Shown here piece by piece: positions 1 through 5,408 of a DNA stretch of 5,490 nt. Source of the stretch: Armatimonadetes bacterium UBA5829 (GTDB lineage: Bacteria; Armatimonadota; UBA5829); assembly GCA_002431715.1 (NCBI GenBank), contig DJHI01000137.1, positions 4,215-9,704 on the forward strand, read 5' to 3'. Positions within the stretch are counted from its first letter, which is position 1. Every line of letters begins with the position of its first letter. The notes under the pieces were generated by a model. That model worked only from the letters and a program-made list of their open reading frames with translations, did no database searches and was not told where the DNA came from. The position numbers and the translations under genes were made by a program.

Positions 1-8
1 ATTCGGAA

Positions 9-92
9 ATCGCCACCCAGTAGAAAGAGATCACCAACCAGCAGAGAGAAATCATCACCCAGTATAGAGAGAGCACTACCCAACTCGAGTTT
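9..92. repeat. Degenerate 21-bp tandem repeats, four units
   Basis: Four consecutive units begin at 9, 30, 51 and 72, each exactly 21 bp. The consensus is close to ATCACCACCCAGTAGAGAGAG. Units 1 to 3 differ from one another at only a few positions; the fourth is more decayed after its CCCA core. The array may continue to the left of the window. One frame (1-129) happens to stay open across it, but it encodes a low-complexity Ser/Pro/Arg string with no start in view, so I read the array as non-coding intergenic repeat. Function unknown. Confidence 0.75.
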
Positions 93-99
93 ACCAGTT

Positions 100-138
100 A
101 CTCGCCAACCCACAACTCGTAACCCATAACTCACAACA
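100..138. repeat. Short degenerate AACTC/AACCC-rich repeats
   Basis: Directly after the 21-bp array come three loose units starting ACTC at 100, 115 and 129 (ACTCGCCAACCCACA, ACTCGTAACCCATA, ACTCACAACA), spaced 14 to 15 bp. The region is poor in G on this strand and looks like decayed simple sequence. Two GTnAC motifs fall here (97-101 and 119-123), exactly 22 bp apart. They could be extra weak sites for the regulator encoded downstream, or a by-product of the repeats. Confidence 0.45.
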
Positions 139-145
139 ATTCTTC

Positions 146-183
146 GAAACATATGCTTAATGGTCGTGTAACGGCCATGAAAC
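146..183 (+). promoter_or_regulatory. GlnR-box-like operator (11-bp phased half-sites)
   Basis: Half-sites sit at an exact 11-bp spacing: GAAAC (146-150), a degenerate TTAAT (157-161), GTAAC (168-172) and GAAAC (179-183). The last two, GTAAC-n6-GAAAC, match the actinobacterial GlnR consensus gTnAC-n6-GaAAC at every defined base. The element lies just upstream of the -10-like TATACT at 195-200. The four-site stretch is centred near -42 relative to the predicted transcription start, a position typical of an activator overlapping the -35 region. No good -35 hexamer is present, which fits an activator-dependent promoter. Because the gene downstream encodes a GlnR-like protein, autoregulation is the natural inference. 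Binding itself is unproven. Confidence 0.55.
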
Positions 184-194
184 AATGTCCAGCT

Positions 195-200
195 TATACT
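195..200 (+). promoter_or_regulatory. Predicted -10 element (TATACT) of the regulator-glnA operon
   Basis: TATACT differs from the sigma-70 consensus TATAAT at one base. A start of transcription near 206-208 would give a leader of about 80 nt to the ATG at 285, or about 130 nt to the ATGs at 333/339. At 17 bp upstream the sequence (cggcca, 172-177) does not resemble TTGACA, and the GlnR-box-like half-sites occupy this region. Confidence 0.4.
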
Positions 201-218
201 ATTATTAAGGTTAGTAGA

Positions 219-245
219 GCTGTCGGTTTGAACCACACCGACAGC
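219..245 (+). other. Leader hairpin, perfect 9-bp stem
   Basis: GCTGTCGGT (219-227) and ACCGACAGC (237-245) are perfect reverse complements separated by a 9-nt loop. The structure falls just after the predicted transcription start. No T-run follows on the plus strand, so it is not a normal intrinsic terminator. It could stabilise the mRNA, or be the end signal of something further left. The next bases, CTCCACC (246-252), are exactly complementary to the SD-like GGTGGAG at 309-315. Confidence 0.5.
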
Positions 246-284
246 CTCCACCTAAAAAAATACATATAGTACTGGACACGGCAT

Positions 285-1007
285 ATGGATCAAATATATA
301 ATGGTCCCGGTGGAGCAATAACGCTCCTCAAAATGACTATGCCTAGAATTCTTGTTCTTGGAAAGAACGAACGCGATTTATCCCCTATCGCCGCCTCGGT
401 CGCCGGACTGAGTCATTTCGTCACGTCCGCATGGGATTTAAATTCTCTGTCAGATGCAGTCGCTAATGGAAGCCCGGAAATCGTGGTGCTGGATATGCGC
501 GTCGGTCCTGGCGCGCTGGCTTATACAAAAGACCTTGTAGCTAATTATGATCAGGTGGCGGAGGCTCCACGGCTTGCGGTAGTGGAAGGCATAGATTTTA
601 ATGAACTATCATCCAAATACCTCGACGACTTCATACTGTATCCATATGAAGCGTCAGAACTGGCGTTAAGAATTGCCCGGCTTCTATCCAAAAGCCAGAG
701 CGCTAAGAGCGGAGTTCAAATATCCGTCGACGGCCTCGTTATAGATACGGAGAGCTTTGAGGTTACTGTAGACGGAAGGCAGCTTGCGCTCACATTCAAA
801 GAATTTGAACTGCTCAGATTTTTGGCCGCACACCCCGGCCGCGTTCATACCCGGGAAGCGCTTCTTAATCAGGTGTGGGGTTATGAATACTTCGGTGGAC
901 TGCGGACCGTTGATGTTCATGTCAGGCGCATCAGGTCCAAACTCGGGATCAGGCACGATAATCTCATTCAGACCGTGCATGGTGTAGGGTATAAATTCGT
1001 TTCTTGA
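285..1007 (+). CDS. GlnR-like orphan response regulator (OmpR/PhoB-type winged helix, degenerate receiver)
   Basis: A DNA-binding transcriptional regulator, probably controlling nitrogen assimilation. Numbered from the ATG at 339 (222 aa), residues 3-110 form a receiver-like domain. It keeps the Asp of strand 3 (D52, in VVLDMR) but lacks the acidic pair after strand 1 (LGKNE instead of a DD motif), and the conserved Lys is Tyr (Y101, ILYPYE). Residues 123-221 are a winged helix with LTFKEFELLRFLAAHPGR, VWGYEYFGG, RTVDVHVRRIRSKLG and VGYKFV. From memory these closely match actinobacterial GlnR, which also has a non-phosphorylated receiver keeping one Asp. No histidine kinase is in view. The start is uncertain. 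ATG 285 has only a weak TGGA upstream. ATG 333 or 339 fits the family N-terminus better, but the nearest SD-like GGTGGAG (309-315) is 17 nt or more away. The gene ends 109 nt before glnA with no terminator between, so co-transcription is likely. Orphan regulator: high confidence. Nitrogen role: inference from glnA and the operator. I leave the symbol blank because orthology is untested. Confidence 0.85.
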   Translation: MDQIYNGPGGAITLLKMTMPRILVLGKNERDLSPIAASVAGLSHFVTSAWDLNSLSDAVANGSPEIVVLDMRVGPGALAYTKDLVANYDQVAEAPRLAVVEGIDFNELSSKYLDDFILYPYEASELALRIARLLSKSQSAKSGVQISVDGLVIDTESFEVTVDGRQLALTFKEFELLRFLAAHPGRVHTREALLNQVWGYEYFGGLRTVDVHVRRIRSKLGIRHDNLIQTVHGVGYKFVS

Positions 1008-1104
1008 ACATAGGACATCATAGATACAAAACGGGTTGCTCCCTTTCCCCCTGGAGATGGTTGGATGGAGATTCTTTAGCTTACGTTTTAATCTTACTGG
1101 CATC

Positions 1105-1110
1105 AGGAGG
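1105..1110 (+). promoter_or_regulatory. Ribosome binding site of glnA (AGGAGG)
   Basis: A consensus AGGAGG lies 6 nt before ATG 1117. It decides the start against an in-frame TTG at 1036, which would add 27 residues with no family resemblance and has no comparable SD. Confidence 0.85.
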
Positions 1111-1116
1111 CATAAT

Positions 1117-2445
1117 ATGTCTGATGTAGGCAAGCAATGGGTTTTAAAAGAGTGCAAAGATAAAGGTGTTGAGTTTATCCGTCTTTGGTTTACGGATATT
1201 CTCGGCCAAATGAAGAGCTTTGCAATCACCATAGAGGAACTTGAAGGCGCGCTCGACGAAGGAATGGGCTTTGACGGCTCGTCCATCACGGGCTATCAGG
1301 ATATTCAGGAGAGCGATATGATCGCTATGCCTGACCCGTCCACATTCACGCTGTTGCCGTGGCGGCCGTCGGATAAGTCGGTCGCGAAGATGTTCTGTGA
1401 TGTTATGACCCCTGACGGTGAGCCATATATCGGCGACCCGAGATATATCCTCAAAAAGACAATGAAAAAAGCAGCCGACATGGGGTTTTCGTTCTACGTC
1501 GGGCCTGAGCTGGAGTATTTTTACTTTAAAAACAATAATAGCACCGAAATTCTCGATTCGGGCGGCTACTTCGATCTGACCCCGCTGGATGTGGCATCAT
1601 CACTCAGGCGCGATACCATACTTGTGCTTAAGGAGATGGGGATTCCGGTCGAGTACAGCCATCATGAGGTCGCGCCGAGCCAGCATGAAATCGATCTGCG
1701 TTATGCCGACGCACTGACAATGGCCGATTCGGCTATGACTTACAGGCTGGTTGTTAAAGAGATTGCACACCAGCATGGGGTTTATGCCACCTTTATGCCT
1801 AAACCTATATTCGGCGCTAATGGCAGCGGTATGCACACTCATCAGTCGCTTTTCAGAGGCAGCAAAAATGCTTTCTTTGACCCGAACGATCCAAATCTCC
1901 TTTCGGATGTCGCCAAGAGCTATATAGCAGGGCTTCTGAAGCATGCGAAGGAGATGTCGCTGATTCTGGCGCAGTGGGTCAACTCATACAAACGCCTCGT
2001 TCCTGGGTATGAAGCGCCGGTATATATAGCTTGGTCGCAGAGAAACAGGTCAGCGCTTATCCGCGTGCCGTTCTACAAACCCGGAAATGAAACAGCGACA
2101 AGAGCCGAACTGCGCTGCCCTGACCCGGCATGTAACCCGTATCTTGCCTTTGCGGTGATGCTCGCTGCAGGGCTTGAAGGTATAAAAGGCAAATATGAAC
2201 TGCCTCCCGAGATGACCGAGAACCTTTACGAGCTCACTGAAGAGGAACGCAAGGAGCGAGGCATTGAAAGCCTTCCCGGAAGCCTGGGTGAAGCTATCGC
2301 AGCCGCAGAGCATAGTGAATTAGTGCGGGAAACGCTCGGCGATCATGCCTTTGAAAGGTTGATCTGGAACAAAAAGCAGGAATGGAACGATTTCAGGGTT
2401 CAGGTGACGCCGTGGGAGCTTGATAAATATCTACCTGTTCTTTGA
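1117..2445 (+). CDS. glnA: Glutamine synthetase, type I-alpha
   Basis: Catalyses ATP-dependent condensation of glutamate and ammonium to glutamine in the cytosol; the family forms dodecamers. The protein has 442 residues, close to B. subtilis GlnA (444). The N-terminal beta-grasp domain carries the signature FDGSS...ESD (52-67). The catalytic domain shows metal ligands E131, E133, E184, E191 and H240, the ATP signature KPIFGANGSGMHTHQS (229-244), the flap NSYKRLVPGYEAP with E299, and substrate Arg residues R311, R316 and R333. The GSI-beta adenylylation context is absent: Tyr371 occurs in TENLYEL rather than the DKNLY-type motif, and no GSI-beta insertion is apparent. This points to the alpha type, usually regulated by feedback and transcription. 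Position 62 is Asp, where B. subtilis has the feedback-inhibition Arg62; the two align without gaps here. The section after VPFYKPGNETATRAELR (317-333) is a few residues longer than in B. subtilis and resembles actinobacterial GlnA2. The gene lies downstream of the GlnR-like regulator and is probably in the same operon. Confidence 0.97.
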   Translation: MSDVGKQWVLKECKDKGVEFIRLWFTDILGQMKSFAITIEELEGALDEGMGFDGSSITGYQDIQESDMIAMPDPSTFTLLPWRPSDKSVAKMFCDVMTPDGEPYIGDPRYILKKTMKKAADMGFSFYVGPELEYFYFKNNNSTEILDSGGYFDLTPLDVASSLRRDTILVLKEMGIPVEYSHHEVAPSQHEIDLRYADALTMADSAMTYRLVVKEIAHQHGVYATFMPKPIFGANGSGMHTHQSLFRGSKNAFFDPNDPNLLSDVAKSYIAGLLKHAKEMSLILAQWVNSYKRLVPGYEAPVYIAWSQRNRSALIRVPFYKPGNETATRAELRCPDPACNPYLAFAVMLAAGLEGIKGKYELPPEMTENLYELTEEERKERGIESLPGSLGEAIAAAEHSELVRETLGDHAFERLIWNKKQEWNDFRVQVTPWELDKYLPVL

Positions 2446-2474
2446 GGGGTTTGGCTTGAGAGTTAAAACAGCTA

Positions 2475-2510
2475 AGGGCGCGAGATGCAACACTCGCGCC
2501 CTGTTGTAAT
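2475..2510. terminator. Bidirectional intrinsic terminator between convergent genes
   Basis: AGGGCGCGAG (2475-2484) pairs perfectly with CTCGCGCCCT (2493-2502) around an 8-nt loop, a GC-rich 10-bp stem. On the plus strand it begins 29 nt after the glnA stop and is followed by gttgtaattatt. On the minus strand it follows the stop of the prepilin-like gene and leads into tagctgtttt. Both tails are moderately T-rich, so it plausibly ends both convergent transcripts. Confidence 0.8.
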
Positions 2511-2516
2511 TATTAC

Positions 2517-3227
2517 TTAATGTGTATACTCAGGATCCCAACATCCGCTCTCACGTTCCGATAAGAAGGCATTATAATCCAAACGTTTAGCATGCCCATC
2601 CAAATACACCGCTACCGTGCCATCAAAATGTATTTTTGCAGGTTTGTTACCTGAATCATAGTTGTTGATCCACCAGTAAAAACATCCATCATCAATATTT
2701 TGACGGCCTTCATGGATCAGCAGAAGCACTTTTGAAGGACGTGGTGCGGAGTCGACATTAGTGCAGACAAGTTTGTTATAGGTAGGGCTATTTGTATGAG
2801 GATCATAGTGAGGACCGAGAAGCCAATTCATTGAGTATGATATTGGGTAATTCGGCGACGATGGAACATGAGTTGGCGATATACCTTTGTCTGAAGGACA
2901 TCGATACACATCATAGGTTTTTACGTATCTCCAGAGTGTACCCATCTCAGGATGCACATTAGACGTAAATCCTTCCAAACAACCGCACCAATCATGTGTT
3001 CCGGAACTCAACCATCCGTAAAAGGAACCCGGAAACTTACCATTGTTATCAGCCCCATACATAACACAGCCTTTTCCAAGAGTTTTGAGGTTGTTCATGC
3101 AGGTGGTCGTGCGAGCATTTTCTTTAGCGCTTGTCAGCACCGGAAACAGGATAGCTGCAAGGATTGCAATGATAGCAATAACGACCAGCAGCTCGATCAA
3201 TGTAAATCCTTTATTTACTTTTCTCAA
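2517..3227 (-). CDS. Prepilin-like secreted protein with H-X9-DG motif
   Basis: A pseudopilin-like protein expected to be processed by a prepilin peptidase and displayed or exported by a type IV pilus or type II secretion-like machine. With the TTG start at 3227 it has 236 residues. The leader is MRKVNKG, then FTLIE with the conserved Glu at position +5, and a hydrophobic helix through about residue 30 ending AAILFPVL. A polar Cys-rich domain follows (CMNNL, WCGC, RCPSD). The C-terminal H-X9-DG motif is H200...D210-G211, typical of large prepilin-like families in Armatimonadota, Planctomycetota and Lentisphaerota. Start choice: AGAGGG (3240-3235 on the minus strand) lies 7 nt before TTG 3227; a TTG at 3245 would add six residues and overlap this SD. 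The gene is divergent from the AraC-type regulator and convergent with glnA. Specific role unknown; an adhesive or cell-surface function is only a guess. Confidence 0.88.
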   Translation of the reverse strand: MRKVNKGFTLIELLVVIAIIAILAAILFPVLTSAKENARTTTCMNNLKTLGKGCVMYGADNNGKFPGSFYGWLSSGTHDWCGCLEGFTSNVHPEMGTLWRYVKTYDVYRCPSDKGISPTHVPSSPNYPISYSMNWLLGPHYDPHTNSPTYNKLVCTNVDSAPRPSKVLLLIHEGRQNIDDGCFYWWINNYDSGNKPAKIHFDGTVAVYLDGHAKRLDYNAFLSERESGCWDPEYTH

Positions 3228-3298
3228 CTTGGCACCCTCTCTCAACTAGCCGCCCAAACAAAAAGCCACACTGCCATGCAGCATTTTGCCACCATTGG

Positions 3299-3327
3299 AT
3301 TTTATCTCACATATGCCTATAGGTCAA
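3299..3327 (-). promoter_or_regulatory. Sigma-70-type promoter of the minus-strand prepilin-like gene
   Basis: Read on the minus strand, TTGACC (3327-3322) is followed after exactly 17 nt by TAAAAT (3304-3299). Each hexamer is one base off consensus. The predicted start near 3292 gives a leader of about 65 nt to the TTG at 3227. Confidence 0.65.
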
Positions 3328-3359
3328 CTGGGATTTAATTTTAAACCTGCTTTTTATTG

Positions 3360-3365
3360 TATAAT
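3360..3365 (+). promoter_or_regulatory. Predicted -10 element (TATAAT) of the AraC-type regulator gene
   Basis: A perfect TATAAT in a very AT-rich stretch, 58 nt before the TTG start at 3423. No clear -35 is present at 16-18 bp upstream (the sequence there is mostly A/T), so the promoter may be weak or activator-dependent. It is separated by about 30 bp from the divergent -35 at 3327-3322, so a factor bound between them could control both genes. Confidence 0.45.
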
Positions 3366-3422
3366 TATGGTTTTTCTTGTAAATTGTAATAGGTTATCAT
3401 TTTTACTGGAGGGCAGATCAAA

Positions 3423-4295
3423 TTGAACATGTACAATGGCGTGCACAATCAAAACGACTCGCAAGAAGCATTATCGCAATCCCACAAACAGGTGCTTTTC
3501 CGTGAGAACGATGTGCCGATAATGGTATCCTGGACATCGACCATCCCGGAAGCACATTATCACGCCGAAACCGAATTTTCGATCGCTATAAGAGGCAGCG
3601 GTAGATACTTTGTAAAAGACACGGCATATGACCTATCTCCGGGGTCCGGTCTGATGGTACATGGAGATGATGTCCATTATGGAATCCCCAGTGACAAGGG
3701 TGGCAACCTGCTCCGTGTTGTAATTATGTTTTCACAGACTCTTTTGGAAGCAAGACCAACCGCATTGAATGCGATAAGCAGACTAAATGGTTTGACCGCC
3801 TTCGCTCTCAACTCAACCGAAACAAACAACGTGGAACAACTGCTACGAAATATAGAGGATGAGATCGCTGCAAAACGCGAAAATTGGCTGGATATTGTAA
3901 TTTGTCAGCTGGAACGCTTTGTTCTAATAGTAAGCCGGGCCGCAACGTCCAGCCTCTCAAACATAAAGAAATCTAATCCGCTCGTTAAGGAAGTTATTGC
4001 GCGCCTTAATGAAACATATGCCCGTAAGCAATTTGTCGAAGATATCGCCAAAGAGTTCTGCATATCGCCCTCAGCCCTCCGCCGTACATTCAAGCAGGAA
4101 ACCGGACTCGGGATCAAAGAGTTCATTATACGTATCCGAATCAATGCCGCCAAGAAGCTCCTGGAAGACTCAAATGCAAAAGTCGCGGCTGTGGCATATT
4201 CGGTCGGATATGACAGCTTATCGGCTTTCAACAGAGAATTCAGACTCGTCACAGGTGTAAGCCCGTCAAATTATCGTAAGTCTTCGAATGATTGA
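3423..4295 (+). CDS. AraC-family regulator with N-terminal cupin sensor domain
   Basis: A one-component transcription factor of 290 residues, the usual size for the family. An N-terminal cupin (about 25-110) carries motif HYHAETE...G, with H45, H47 and E51 as candidate metal ligands and H85 (DDVHY) in the second motif, so it probably binds a small ligand, often a sugar or organic acid. A linker of mixed helices follows. The C-terminal AraC/XylS domain (about 185-288) has a first helix-turn-helix VEDIAKEFCISPSALRRTFK and a second ending SVGYDSLSAFNREFR, followed by the conserved TGVSPSNYR. Start: GGAGGG (3408-3413) is 9 nt before TTG 3423 and 15 nt before ATG 3429, favouring TTG. The gene sits between two prepilin-like genes, divergent from one and in the same direction as the other, so both are candidate targets. 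Effector and targets are not visible. Confidence 0.93.
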   Translation: MNMYNGVHNQNDSQEALSQSHKQVLFRENDVPIMVSWTSTIPEAHYHAETEFSIAIRGSGRYFVKDTAYDLSPGSGLMVHGDDVHYGIPSDKGGNLLRVVIMFSQTLLEARPTALNAISRLNGLTAFALNSTETNNVEQLLRNIEDEIAAKRENWLDIVICQLERFVLIVSRAATSSLSNIKKSNPLVKEVIARLNETYARKQFVEDIAKEFCISPSALRRTFKQETGLGIKEFIIRIRINAAKKLLEDSNAKVAAVAYSVGYDSLSAFNREFRLVTGVSPSNYRKSSND

Positions 4296-4344
4296 CGATT
4301 TTGCTGAGCCGCTGTCAAACATACAAAAGGCAGCCTGATCGATG

Positions 4345-4357
4345 GACAATTATTGTC
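4345..4357. promoter_or_regulatory. Palindrome GACAAT-T-ATTGTC, possible operator
   Basis: A perfect 6-bp dyad around one central base, in the 238-bp gap between the AraC-type gene and the second prepilin-like gene, about 85 bp upstream of the latter's -35. It is overlapped by a second dyad, ATCGA (4338-4342) with TCGAT (4356-4360). AraC proteins usually prefer direct repeats, so the link to the neighbouring regulator is uncertain. The stem is too AT-rich, with no adjacent T-run, to be a good terminator. Confidence 0.35.
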
Positions 4358-4441
4358 GATTATTAGTGGACATGTTCAGCCGAAAGTTATCATCTTATGC
4401 TGCATTTATCTTGCTTTTTTTTGGTCTGGACTTGAAAAGCA

Positions 4442-4469
4442 TTGACATCCCCAGGTAGTGTGCTATACT
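4442..4469 (+). promoter_or_regulatory. Strong sigma-70-type promoter of the plus-strand prepilin-like gene
   Basis: A perfect TTGACA (4442-4447), a 16-bp spacer and TATACT (4464-4469) preceded by TG-C, that is an extended -10. Transcription should start near 4476, giving a leader of roughly 58 nt. An AT-rich inverted repeat, ATTGAAA (4473-4479) with TTTCAAT (4490-4496), lies right at the predicted start and could form a small leader hairpin or be a binding site. Confidence 0.8.
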
Positions 4470-4533
4470 CCAATTGAAAAATTTCATAATTTCAATGCAG
4501 GCTAACATGAGTGCAAAATAATAGGGAAGGCAA

Positions 4534-5256
4534 ATGAATAGACAAAATGGTTTTACACTGATTGAGCTGCTTGTAGTTATCGCGATTATCGCAATTTTGG
4601 CTGCAATCCTGTTTCCTGTTTTTACAACGGCCAAGGACAGCGCTAAATTAACAACCTGCTTGAATAATCTAAAACAGATTACAAGCGGATGTTTGATGTA
4701 CGCCGACGACAACAACGGCATATTGCCCGCGCTCAATCTTTTTACCACAGCGACAGGCAGCGGAGGAACCACCACAGACGTAGCAAACAATACATCACTA
4801 GGCAGCATCTTCAAGTATATCAAAAACAAAAAAGTAATGAAGTGTCCAGCTGACCCAAGATGGGCATTGCCCGCCTATAAAGACAAGGACTATTTCAGCT
4901 ATACGGTAAATAATTATTGCACATGGGCAAGTCGAGACAAAGATGGCACATATCTCGGCGAAGCTATAAATAGTTGGGGGCGTGACTGGTCAAATTATAA
5001 CGGCGGGCATATGTCTTGGTTCTACAATCCAAGCAAGACTGTTTTCCTTGTCGAGGAAAACCCTCTGCAGAAATTGGCAAGCTCAATCAATGACGCGCTG
5101 TTCTGCCAGATAGATTTGACGAGCGCCGAGCATCATGGCCGCGCAAGTGTGTCATATATCGACGGACATGTTGGTCAGGTGCCGGGAAATGTTACGTGCA
5201 GCAAAGGCACAGATAGAAATGGTAGATATATTTTCCACCCAAATTATAAATTATGA
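4534..5256 (+). CDS. Prepilin-like secreted protein with H-X9-DG motif (second paralogue)
   Basis: Same architecture as the minus-strand prepilin-like protein and of similar size (240 residues). Leader MNRQNG, cleavage expected before FTLIE, conserved Glu at +5, hydrophobic helix to about residue 29 ending AAILFPVF. Then [17 protein letters not shown] and MYADDNNG, which align well with the paralogue ([17 protein letters not shown]), a KCPADPR motif like the paralogue's RCPSD, and a C-terminal H-X9-DG at H200...D210-G211, the same positions as in the paralogue. The middle and C-terminal parts diverge strongly. ATG 4534 is supported by AGGG (4523-4526) 7 nt upstream within AGGGAAGG. The gene has its own strong promoter and terminator, so it is a single-gene unit. 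It probably acts outside the cytoplasmic membrane; no pilus assembly genes are in view and the function is unknown. Confidence 0.9.
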   Translation: MNRQNGFTLIELLVVIAIIAILAAILFPVFTTAKDSAKLTTCLNNLKQITSGCLMYADDNNGILPALNLFTTATGSGGTTTDVANNTSLGSIFKYIKNKKVMKCPADPRWALPAYKDKDYFSYTVNNYCTWASRDKDGTYLGEAINSWGRDWSNYNGGHMSWFYNPSKTVFLVEENPLQKLASSINDALFCQIDLTSAEHHGRASVSYIDGHVGQVPGNVTCSKGTDRNGRYIFHPNYKL

Positions 5257-5284
5257 TATCCGAAATACGATTCCACTGAGAATT

Positions 5285-5328
5285 CAGCCCTGAGAGTATT
5301 TCTCAGGGCTGTTGCTTTGCTTCTTTTT
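5285..5328 (+). terminator. Strong intrinsic terminator after the second prepilin-like gene
   Basis: CAGCCCTGAGA (5285-5295) pairs perfectly with TCTCAGGGCTG (5301-5311), an 11-bp stem with a 5-nt loop. The tail gttgctttgcttcttttt is T-rich and ends in TTTTT (5324-5328). It lies about 30 nt after the stop codon at 5254-5256. Confidence 0.88.
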
Positions 5329-5365
5329 CGACATAGATCGACCGTTTTTAGGTAGCGGCAATAAA

Positions 5366-5406
5366 CTCCGTATGTCATACTGGAATTGAGCATTGAAATA
5401 CGGAGG
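5366..5406 (+). promoter_or_regulatory. Inverted repeat that would sequester a ribosome binding site
   Basis: CTCCGTAT (5366-5373) is the perfect reverse complement of ATACGGAG (5398-5405), and the latter contains most of the SD GGAGG (5402-5406) of the gene starting at 5409/5415. The 24-nt loop includes ATAC (5377-5380), which can pair instead with GTAT (5370-5373), giving a mutually exclusive small hairpin that would free the SD. This is the layout of a translational on/off switch, but no known riboswitch consensus is recognised. Confidence 0.4.
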
Positions 5407-5408
5407 AT

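Noticed and set aside
1..129. Open frame 1 running from the window edge to TAA at 127-129, encoding a Ser/Pro/Arg-rich string.
   Set aside because: It coincides with degenerate tandem repeats, has no start in view and no family resemblance; absence of stops over 42 codons is not enough.
205..253. tRNA or tmRNA 3' end (GGTTAGTAGAGC, GGTTTGAACC, then CCTCCACCT).
   Set aside because: The bases around TTTGAAC do not form a 5-bp T-stem, the invariant C of the T-loop is missing and no acceptor or anticodon arm can be built. The 9-bp hairpin explains the symmetry better.
275..287. 13-bp sequence GACACGGCATATG repeated at 3618-3630 inside the AraC-type gene.
   Set aside because: A shared 13-mer in 5.5 kb is close to chance expectation; the flanks do not match and one copy is within coding sequence.
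1036..1116. N-terminal extension of glutamine synthetase from TTG 1036.
   Set aside because: No good ribosome binding site, residues unlike the family, and a consensus AGGAGG marks ATG 1117.
1008..1116. Separate promoter or GlnR box for glnA in the 109-bp gap.
   Set aside because: TTTAAT at 1087-1092 has no suitably spaced -35, and no GTnAC/GaAAC pair at 11-bp spacing occurs on either strand. Read-through from the regulator is simpler.
4366..4376. LexA-like box GGACATGTTC.
   Set aside because: One arm mismatches the GAAC-n4-GTTC consensus, no DNA-repair gene is adjacent and the site is far from a promoter; ACATGT is a common palindrome.
4296..4422. Intrinsic terminator for the AraC-type gene at the T8 run (4415-4422).
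   Set aside because: The bases before the T-run form at best a 4-bp stem (CAGC with GCTG) with a long loop. The end of this transcript is not assigned.
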